From: Siphonodentalium dalli
Lineage: Eukaryota > Mollusca > Scaphopoda > Gadilida > Siphonodentaliidae
Reading direction: 5' to 3'
Length of the DNA: 64,000 nt
Assembly (NCBI GenBank): GCA_032622095.1
Contig: CP136066.1
Location: forward strand, 53,474,609-53,538,608
The stretch's first letter is position 1; every line of letters starts with the position of its first letter. The position numbers were made by a program, and so were the translations under genes. The notes below the pieces were generated by a model that saw only the letters and a program-made list of their open reading frames with translations, did no database searches and had not been told where the DNA came from. Positions 26,601 to 38,600 of this stretch are shown here, piece by piece.

Positions 26601-29600
26601 CCCTATAACTCACCGATATATTAATGTCTGTCTTTTCGTTAAGGAGATTCATGCCCTATAACTCACCGATATATTAATGCCTGTCTTTTCATTAAGGAGA
26701 TTCATGCCCTATAGCTCACCGATATATTAATGCCTGTCTTTTCATTAAGGAGATTCATGCCCTATAGCTCACCGATATATTAATGCCTGTCTTTTCATTA
26801 AGGAGATTCATGCCCTATAACTCACCGATATATTAATGCCTGTCTTTTCATTAAGGTGATTCATGCCCTATAACTCACCGATATATTAATGCCTGTCTTT
26901 TCATTAAGGAGATTCATGCCCTATAGCTCACCGATATATTAATGCCTGTCTTTTCATTAAGGAGATTCATGCCCTGTAACTCACCGATATATTAATGCCT
27001 GTCTTTTCGTTGAGGCAATTCATGCCCTATAACTCACCGATATATTAATGCCTGTCTTTTCATTAAGGTGATTCATGCCCTATAACTCACCGATATATTA
27101 ATGCCTGTCTTTTCATTAAGGAGATTCATGCCCTATAACTCACCGATATATTAATGCCTGTCTTTTCATTAAGGAGATTCATGCCCTATAACTCACCGAT
27201 ATATTAATGCCTGTCTTTTCGTTGAGGCAATTCATGCCCTATAACTCACCTTTATATTAATGCCTGTCTTTTCATTAAGGAGATTCATGCCCTATAACTC
27301 ACCTTTATATTAGTGCCTGTCTTTTCATTAAGGAGATTCATGCCCTACAACTCACCTTTATATTAGTGCCTGTCTTTTCGTTGAGGCAATTCATGCCCTA
27401 TAACTCACCTTTATATTAATGCCTGTCTTTTCATTAAGGAGATTCATGCCCTATAACTCACTGATATATTAGTGCCTGTCTTTTCATTAAGGAGATTCAT
27501 GCCCTATAACTCACCTTTATATTAGTGCCTGTCTTTTCGTTGAGGCAATTCATGCCCTATAACTCACCAATATATAAGTGCCTGTCTTTTCATTAAGGTG
27601 ATTCATGCCCTATAACTCACCGATATATTAATGCCTGTCTTTTCATTAAGGAGATTCATGCCCTATAACTCACCTTTATATTAGTGCCTGTCTTTTCGTT
27701 GAGGAGATTCATGCCCTATAACTCACCGATATATTAATGCCTGTCTTTTCATTGAGGTGATTCATGCCCTATAACTCACCTTTATATTAGTGCCTGTCTT
27801 TTCATTAAGGAGATTCATGCCCTATAACTCACCGATATATTAATGCCTGTCTTTTCATTAAGGTGATTCATGCCCTATAACTCACCGATATATTAATGCC
27901 TGTCTTTTCATTAAGGAGATTCATGCCCTATAACTAACCTTTATATTAGTGCCTGTCTTTTCGTTGAGGCAATTCATGCCCTATAACTCACCGATATATT
28001 AATGCCTGTCTTTTCATTAAGGAGATTCATGCCCTATAGCTCACCAATATATTAATGCCTGTCTTTTCGTTGAGGCAATTCATGCCCTATAACTCACCGA
28101 TATATTAATGCCTGTCTTTTCATTAAGGAGATTCATGCCCTATAACTCACCGATATATTAGTGCCTGTCTTTTCATTAAGGAGATTCATGCCCTATAACT
28201 CACCTTTATATTAATGCCTGTCTTTTCATTAAGGAGATTCGTGCCCTATAACTCACCTTTATATTAGTGCCTGTCTTTTCATTAAGGAGATTCATGCCCT
28301 ATAACTCACTGATATATTAATGCCTGTCTATTCGTTGAGGTGATTCATGCCCTATAACTCACCGATATATTAATGCCTGTCTTTTCATTAAGGAGATTCA
28401 TGCCCTATAGCTCACCGATATATTAATGCCTGTCTTTTCATTAAGGAGATTCATGCCCTATAACTCACCGATATATTAATGCCTGTCTTTTCGTTAAGGA
28501 GATTCATGCCCTATAACTCACCGATATATTAATGCCTGTCTTTTCGTTAAGGAGATTCATGCCCTATAACTCACCGATATATTAATGCCTGTCTTTTCAT
28601 TAAGGAGATTCATGCCCTATAGCTCACCGATATATTAATGCCTGTCTTTTCATTAAGGAGATTCATGCCCTATAGCTCACCGATATATTAATGCCTGTCT
28701 TTTCATTAAGGAGATTCATGCCCTATAACTCACCGATATATTAATGCCTGTCTTTTCATTAAGGTGATTCATGCCCTATAACTCACCGATATATTAATGC
28801 CTGTCTTTTCATTAAGGAGATTCATGCCCTATAGCTCACCGATATATTAATGCCTGTCTTTTCATTAAGGAGATTCATGCCCTGTAACTCACCGATATAT
28901 TAATGCCTGTCTTTTCGTTGAGGCAATTCATGCCCTATAACTCACCGATATATTAATGCCTGTCTTTTCATTAAGGTGATTCATGCCCTATAACTCACCG
29001 ATATATTAATGCCTGTCTTTTCATTAAGGAGATTCATGCCCTATAACTCACCGATATATTAATGCCTGTCTTTTCATTAAGGAGATTCATGCCCTATAAC
29101 TCACCGATATATTAATGCCTGTCTTTTCGTTGAGGCAATTCATGCCCTATAACTCACCTTTATATTAATGCCTGTCTTTTCATTAAGGAGATTCATGCCC
29201 TATAACTCACCTTTATATTAGTGCCTGTCTTTTCATTAAGGAGATTCATGCCCTACAACTCACCTTTATATTAGTGCCTGTCTTTTCGTTGAGGCAATTC
29301 ATGCCCTATAACTCACCTTTATATTAATGCCTGTCTTTTCATTAAGGAGATTCATGCCCTATAACTCACTGATATATTAGTGCCTGTCTTTTCATTAAGG
29401 AGATTCATGCCCTATAACTCACCTTTATATTAGTGCCTGTCTTTTCGTTGAGGCAATTCATGCCCTATAACTCACCGATATATTAATGCCTGTCTTTTCA
29501 TTAAGGAGATTCATGCCCTATAACTCACCAATATATTAGTGCCTGTCTTTTCATTAAGGAGATTCATGCCCTATAACTCACCGATATATTAATGCCTGTC

Positions 29601-32600
29601 TTTTCGTTGAGGTGATTCATGCCCTATAACTCACCAATATATTAGTGCCTGTCTTTTCATTAAGGAGATTCATGCCCTATAACTCACCGATATATTAATG
29701 CCTGTCTTTTCGTTGAGGTGATTCATGCCCTATAACTCACCGATATATTAATGCCTGTCTTTTCGTTGAGGTGATTCACGCCCTATAACTCACCGATATA
29801 TTAATGCCTGTCTTTTCATTAAGGAGATTCATGCCCTATAACTCACCGATATATTAGTGCCTGTCTTTTCGTTGAGGTGATTCATGCCCTATAACTCACC
29901 GATATATTAATGCCTGTCTTTTCGTTGAGGTGATTCACGCCCTATAACTCACCAATATATTAATGCCTGTCTTTTCATTAAGGAGATTCATGCCCTATAA
30001 CTCACCGATATATTAATGCCTGTCTTTTCATTAAGGAGATTCATGCCCTATAACTCACAGATATATTAGTGCCTGTCTTTTCGTTGAGGTGATTCATGCC
30101 CTATAACTCACCGATATATTAATGCCTGTCTTTTCATTAAGGAGATTCATGCCCTATAGCTCACCAATATATTAATGCCTGTCTTTTCATTAAGGAGATT
30201 CATGCCCTATAACTCACCTTTATATTAATGCCTGTCTTTTCATTAAGGAGATTCATGCCCTATAACTCACCTTTATATTAGTGCCTGTCTTTTCGTTGAG
30301 GTGATTCATGCCCTATAACTCACCGATATATTAATGCCTGTCTTTTCATTAAGGAGATTCATGCCCTATAACTCACCTTTATATTAGTGCCTGTCTTTTC
30401 ATTAAGGAGATTCATGCCCTATAACTCACTGATATATTAATGCCTGTCTATTCGTTGAGGTGATTCATGCCCTATAACTCACCGATATATTAATGCCTGT
30501 CTTTTCGTTGAGGTGATTCATGCCCTATAACTCACCGATATATTAATGCCTGTCTTTTCGTTGAGGTGATTCATGCCCTATAACTCACCGATATATTAAT
30601 GCCTGTCTTTTCGTTGAGGTGATTCATGCCCTATAACTCACCGATATATTAATGCCTGTCTTTTCGTTGAGGTGATTCATGCCCTATAGCTCACCAATAT
30701 ATTAATGCCTGTCTTTTCATTAAGGTGATTCATGCCCTATAACTCACCGATATATTAATGCCTGTCTTTTCATTAAGGAGATTCATGCCCTATAACTCAC
30801 CGATATATTAATGCCTGTCTTTTCATTAAGGAGATTCATGCCCTATAACTCACCTTTATATTAGTGCCTGTCTTTTCATTAAGGAGATTCATGCCCTATA
30901 ACTCACCGATATATTAATGCCTGTCTTTTCATTCAGACGATTCATGCCCTATAACTCACCTTTATATTAGTGCCTGTCTTTTCATTAAGGAGATTCATGC
31001 CCTATAACTCACCGATATATTAATGCCTGTCTTTTCATTAAGGAGATTCATGCCCTATAACTCACCGATATATTAATGCCTGTCTTTTCGTTGAGGTGAT
31101 TCATGCCCTATAACTCACCGATATATTAGTGCCTGTCTTTTCGTTGAGGTGATTCATGCCCTATAACTCACCGATATATTAATGCCTGTCTTTTCGTTGA
31201 GGTGATTCATGCCCTATAACTCACCAATATATTAGTGCCTGTCTTTTCATTGAGACGATTCATGTGTTTCTGAAATTCAGGTCCATGTCCATCATGATCC
31301 TACAAGAAATCAGTCGAAAAAATGTAACAATAATAATATTTTTATGTAAATTACAATTGTTTAAAGGCACGGATGGCCTTGGTTGTAATTTAGAAACAAA
31401 TGTTACCAAATTATGAATTCCTCAAGAAGACACTAATAGTATAGTATAATGACAATATGAATGTGATATTACCCACAAAGGCACACTATGTGAACCGAGC
31501 ATTTGTTTATATACATCACATAAAGAGTGTGCTACAAGCAAAACACTCAAAACTGTGGCGATTATTTTGGGAGCGTGATTCACGGTGATCAATTAAACCC
31601 TGAAATCTGGAATGTCAAGGATTAGCGAGCGCTAAATCGACATGTTGTAAACAATATGGTGTCAATTTTAACCAAAGTTCACTTATAGTGGGGAGTTAAG
31701 TGTTTTTCCATATTGCACACTCTTTACGAACTGTACTGTATCATAATATTGCTTTTGTTTACTAACAAGGCATATGATCTTGACAATAACGTGCTATTTA
31801 TGAGATATTTATGATTGGTATAAAATCAAAATCTCTTTATAATTTAATAATCTTTCTGTTTATGGCGGTTTTAACAGATGTGACTTTTAAACAGCAATAC
31901 CGATTGCGAAGGCCATCCGTATCTTTAACCATTTCAATACTAAATGGATTCTCCCATTCAGTTATAAAAGTATACGTTGGAACTGTCTATTATTCATTTC
32001 GAAGGGTGTTCAGGTAACAAAAGCAGACGACAGACAGAAAAACTGATAGTACAAGAGCAGAATGATTCATATTCATTTGTGGGAAATGGTCGTTTGTTGA
32101 ACTTAATATCTGAACATTTCCTAAGGGAACTGCTCTTTAATGAGTATTTACTATAGAAAGGATTAACCCTACTATGACTGGAGCTTCCTGAAATTCTGCG
32201 AAAACCCTGTGCCAATGCATTCTCTTATATATGCGAGTCTCCCATATAAGAGAATACATTGGTCTAACAATATTTACCTTGACCTTGCAAGCCAGTGCAT
32301 TCTCTTCTATATGCTAGGCTCCCTATGGGAAACTAGCATATATAAGAGAATGCACTGGGACAGGGTCTTTAATGCTGGAACAGCGCAACTCCCATCATAA
32401 CCCCCATTATGAAAGGGTTAATTGGCATTTGTGTTGATCAACAGTTATATTGACTGACATATCTTTAAAAAGAAAAAGACGAATATACAGTAATGCCCTA
32501 AAAATCAACCCTTAACCACAGCAGAATTATGGGTAACTTTTCAGGATTTAGTCGGAAATATGGCTTGTTGCCATTCATTGGAAAGCTCTCACTGAGAGCA

Positions 32601-35600
32601 TTCCGATGAATGGCAACAAGCCATATTTCCTACTAAATCCTTAAAAAATACCCATAATTCTGCTGTGGTTAAGGAGTCGATTATTTAGGGCATTACTGTA
32701 GTAAGTAGGAATACTAAGTTTCTCACCTTGTTGTTCTGGGTTACAAACAGGTATGCATGGATCATTTCATGCTGCAAATAAAACATTATACAGGATCAAA
32801 AGCAATATCAAGCCTTGAAATAGGGTGTCTGTCATTTGCAGAATGAGGTCCCCAGAGGGTGAATTTAGTGATGCTACCCCGCATAGCGGGCTAGCATCAC
32901 CAAATTCACCCTCTGGGGACCTCATTCTGCTTACACCTCAGCAGAATAAGGTTCCCAGAGGGTGAATTTGGTGATGCTATGCAGGGTAGCATCACTAAAT
33001 TCACCCTCTGGGGACCTCATTCTGCAAATGACAGACACCCTATTTCAAGGCTTGTGCAATATAATCCATGAAATATCCAGTCCATATACATGTACATTCT
33101 ATAATATTTTAAAAATTCATGGTGGTTTTAAAGGTACTCAATCCATTTTGATGGTCCCCAATGGCCCATATCATCATATTCCAACAATAGCAACATTTCT
33201 TGAAATGCCTCCTCATTTATCATAATTGATTAATTGCCCGAAAATAATTCTAACAACAGTCAACTGTAGTATAAAATAATTAAAATTGCCCAAAAAGTGC
33301 TATGTATCAACAATTTCCAACAACAACAACATCTTTTGAAATGCCGCTTCAGTTATCAGATTTGATTAATTGCCCAAAAATAATGCTAACAGTCAACTAT
33401 AGTATAAAATTACCCAAAATGTGTTATTTAACAACATTTTGTTCAACAAAGTTTGGCCGGATTGTCAAATATCGAATAACCAAAGCCACTTGATTTTTAG
33501 AGTTAATCAGTTATCCATCTTCATTTGCAATTTGGTCCGAGACCGTCGGCTTGACGAATATTTACCAGGCCGCCAAAAATGACTTATCTCGGGAAATAAC
33601 AAATTGCAAAAATTTATATCTGATCACTCTGAGCTTTGATGGATGGGTTCCTCGACTCGAATCAAATATTTTTTACCCCGAAGCCAAAGAAATAGTAACT
33701 TGGGAGCGTTAATTCAGATTATGCATCTTTAAAGGCATATATAGTCCAGATTCAAGTGGCATAAAATTTGCCAAATTTGATAGTCAAGACATTTTCACTA
33801 CTGTGAACCACCATCAACAAGCCTGCAAATAGTGAGTCCGTCATATACAGAATGAGGTCCATAGATGGTGAATTTAGCTATCCCGCAGATTGAATTTCTC
33901 CAGTTGAAGTTGGTGATGTTCACCCATTAGTTACCTCGATATGCATTTTATCTTCTGCAAATTAGGGGATATAGAAACTTCCCAGAAGTGAAAAAGTAAT
34001 TAAATCAATGTCAATTTGTGACTATAAATACTTCCTAGAAGTTGAGGCCTAAGCAGCATGAGGTCCCTAGATGGTGAATTTGGTGATGCAAGCTGTGCTG
34101 GTTAGCATCAGTAAATTCACCCTCTGGTGACCTCATTCTGCAAATGACAGACACACTAAATTCAGACTTTAAATTGTTTATTAATCATACTTAAAAAATA
34201 AATCTCACCAATAAAGTCTCAATAAGATCCTTCCTTGGTCTAAGTTTTAGCAGTGGTTCACTGAGTCTCACAGAACACAAGCCACCGTAACCTTCATACA
34301 CACACAAACCAGCACATCTGAAACAAAATAACAAAATCTCAATCGGTCTTATATACAGTAATGCCCTAATTAATCGACTGCTTAACCACAGCAGAATTAT
34401 GGGTAACTTTTCTCCCCGAGAGCTTTCCGAAGAATGGCAACAAGCCTGAAAAGTTACCCATAATTCTGCTGTGGTTAAGCAGTCGATTAATTAGGGCATT
34501 ACTGTACATGTACACACAAACAGGGACGTGGATAGACGATCTTAATTTGGGGGGTGTCAACCTTGGTGGTTCCAACTCCACACCCCCTCCCCTTTTAAAC
34601 AAGACCATTTGTAACTCCAGCATATTGTCTCACCCCCCCCCCCCCCCCCCCCCCCCCGGGTTGAATTTTTCCAACTGGTATCTCAGACTTTCCAACTGTT
34701 TATAAATGTCCAACTGAACACCCCACTGCCAGACACACTATGGTTGGAAATTTTAATTTCAGTAAGAAAATATCCAACATTTGGACTAAAAATAAAAAAA
34801 ATTCACGCTAAATACTGGTTGGAATATTAAACTATCAGAACAAATTCAACATACCTTTGGTCTGAAATTTCCAACTAATGATGTGTCAGGCATAAATATT
34901 TTAACTGTTGCATATTTTGTCCGAAGTTGTGGGCCCCAAAAATCTCCAATGCCCCCCCCCCCCATGTCGAAAACAAACAAATACAGATGAAACATGAATT
35001 TATTATCACAGCTTATGTCCATATTTCCATTTGATCACTACCTTTTGTCATTAGCAACCAGTTGAAATAATAACCAAGAGGCTATTATATTGAATAAAGG
35101 AACACAATTCTGATGAAATATATACCGTACATTATATTTGAACTAGCTTTTAAATATCAATTTCGACTGAGAAGTTTATTTATCTGCAAGGTATACAGTA
35201 GGACAAATTTTACACTGAATGTTAGTTGAAAACTTAAACTATCAGAACAAAACCTCAGCCTACTAGAAATTACGGACGGAAATTTATAAATGTTGTTGAT
35301 TCAGACATGGAATGCCCTACTGTTGTACATTTTAACCATACAGTAATGTCCGAAGTATATGACCCTTTAACCACAGCAGTAATACAGGAAAGTTTTCAGG
35401 ATTTAATCGGAAATATGGCTTGTTGCCATTCATCAGAAAGCTCTTGATGAGAGCTTTCAGATGAATGCCAACAAGCCATATTTCCGACTAACTACTGAAA
35501 AATTTCCCATTATTCTGCTGTGGTTTAGGGGTTGATTATTTTGATCATTAGTGTAGTTAAGGGTACGATACTAGCATTGGTGGCACATCTATATTCGAGC

Positions 35601-38600
35601 AAAACTGTCGACTATATGTATTGTTTGATCAGCCTGAGTAAAAACTTCTAGAAGGCAAGATGATATTGTGATTTTCTAACACTGAGTTTTTTTAATTTTC
35701 TGTCATCCGGCCCAACCATGGTCAGCCAGGTGGATGCAAGGCCCCTCTGACAGGTATCTCGTACATTGTATGTTGGATAGTTTTGTTTAACTTGTCTTTA
35801 TTTTTATTAAAGTTATGGGTATAAGTGTCTTTTGTGAATAATTTTGACCAGCAATTTCCATGAGTATTAATGCAGGTCAGTCATAGTAATGAGGGTTAAA
35901 TTGGGATTAATATTCAATTCACATACATGTAGCAACTGCTTGTCACCAGTTCATTTTAAATCAAAGAGTGTTGCCATGACTGCCAGCATATGTTTTAATA
36001 AACTTTTAAATAAATCTGAATAAACAGTGTTCAAAGCAATGCTAAGAACAATAAATTCCGCGTTGACTGGTCCGCGGATTTGCTGAGTCAATTGCTCATA
36101 ATTTTGGTTATCATATTTAGGTTTAATATCTCACCCTCGTATATGACGACTTTAAAAATTAGAACCTGCTACACGATGATATTTGAATAATGAAAGTGTC
36201 AATGACACTGTAGCTCAACTTGGAAAGGGAATAATTTAATGTATTACAGTCTAACACTAGTTTATAGACATGAAGAGAAAAGTAAAATCCAAGATGGCTG
36301 CTAGCAGCCATGTTTTCGGCCGAATGACCCCAAAATGAGTCGTTCCCATCTGCATGTCATCGTTAACATCCATGACAAATTTTATGACGTTCAGACTAAA
36401 GGTACGACCTCTAGCCCATGCTAAAGAATTTAGTCATCCAAAGAGTAAAATCCAAGATGGCTGCTGGTGGCCATGTTTTCGGCCAAATGACCCGAAAATG
36501 ATTCGTTCCCATCTACATGTCATTATTAACATTCATGACAAATTTTATGATGATCAGACTAAAGGTACGACCTGTAGCCCATGCTAAAGAATTTAGTCAT
36601 AGAAAGAGTAAAATCAAAGATGGCTGCTGGTGGCCATGTTTTTGGCCAAATGACCCCAAAATGAAAGTGTCAATGACACTGTAGCTCAACTTGGAAAGGG
36701 AATAATTTCATGTGTTAAAGTCAATGGAGTGATTAGGAATGCAGGCCTGGAAATCTCAAGGCGGGCTGGCAGGCTGCCCGCCTACAGCCCGCCTAGAATT
36801 TTCCAAGGTGGGCTTTTTATAGCCCGCCTCGTCTACGATAGGACATTTATTATTTAGTTATATTATTGTGTTTAATGAGTAAAATACTGCATCAAAATCG
36901 TAATTATATTGTACAGTGTGGGGACTGTGCGCATGCGTGACCTGACGGTAATGTCAAATGGGAATTATAAAGGAATCAGTAAATTCCGGAACGAACTGTT
37001 TCGTAATCTGATCTTTTGATCGATTCTCACACATATTATGACCAAAATAAATTATTTCTCTTCATAAGATTGAGCTTACAATATATTTCACTGGATAAAA
37101 TGACACATGTTTGTGGATAGTGAGAACCAAATGTCACTGTCCCAATTAAGTTCAACCTTTCGTTCCGTTTCCGGTTCCTATCAGTGAAAATTGTATTTAG
37201 CTTGCAGCCGTCTTTTATCGCTTCGATTGACAATATTTTAATATAATTAGCTAAATGTATCCACGTATTCTAGTTTACACTGTTATTCAATTATTAAAGT
37301 TCAGAAACTATTATCTATGTCCCCAATTGCAAACACCCAGTAAATCTATAGATAGCGACTTGACCGCTGCAAGCAGCAGTCTGAGATCGGCAATGGAATA
37401 TGGATTACTTTGAGAGAAAAAGCAGTCAATATTCAAGTACAAATATACTGGATTTAATATTGTTCTTGATTGTGTGTTTTATGTTAAATTACACTTTCAT
37501 GGAGAATGCTTTTAATGTGGACAAACTCACCCAATTCCGTTGCATGGGTTGGACACCGACTGACAAATTGTTGAGTACAAACACACTTACATTTTGTTTC
37601 TGGTTCAATATAAATTATCATAACATATAAAACATAGTTAAATATTCACCATACCATAATTACTGTGGGTGATTTTGACATTCACAACTCTGTAGACACT
37701 TTGTTTCCACATGAAGAAAATTAATTCTGATGGATTTATACATGTACAACATCAAAAATAGACAAACTAACGGCAATAGTAACTCAGATAAAATAAATCA
37801 TAACTTTAAAAGTTGAGGAGGGCTATAGCCCTCCTGGGCATATCTAGGAGGGCTATTAATAGCCCTCCTGGATTTTCTAGATCGCCAGCCCTGGGAATGT
37901 GGAAAGTTGAAAGGCCTAGTTATGCAAAGAGTCAAATCTAAGATGGCCACTGGCAGCCATGTTTTTTTGCCAAATGATCCCAAAAAGACTCGTTACCATT
38001 TACATGTGTACATGTCATTATTAACATCCGGTACAAATTTCATGATGATCTGACAAATGATACGACCTGTAGCCTGTGTCAAAGGATTTAGTCATGCAAA
38101 GAGTAAAATCCAAGATGGCTGCTGGCAGCCATGTTTTTTGGCCAAATGACTCCAAAATGAATAATTCCCATCTACATGTCATTGTTAACATCCGTAACAA
38201 ATTTCATGGAGATCTGACCAAAGCTACGACCTGTAGGCCGCGCCAAAGGATTTAGTCATGCAAAGAGTTAAATCCAAGATGGCTTCTGGTGGCCATTTTT
38301 TTTTTGGCCGAATGACCCCAAAATGACTCGTTCCCATCTACATGTCAATATTAACATCGTTGACAAATTTCATGATGATCAGACGAGCAGTATATGACCT
38401 GTAGCCCGTGCTAATGGATTGAATTTTGAAATCCAACATGGCCGCTGGCGGCCATGTTCTTTGTCCGAATGACTCCAAAATGACTCGTTCCCATCTACAT
38501 TCCAATTTCAACAGCCATGACAAATTTCATGATGATCAGACTAAAGGTACGACCTGTAGCCCGTGCTAAAGGATTTAGTCATACTAAGAGTAAAATCCAA

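Noticed and set aside
9044-31264. CRISPR array or ordinary intergenic satellite
   Set aside because: There are no unique spacers (every base belongs to the 53-bp unit), the context is eukaryotic, and the unit matches SPRTN exon 4 and its donor.
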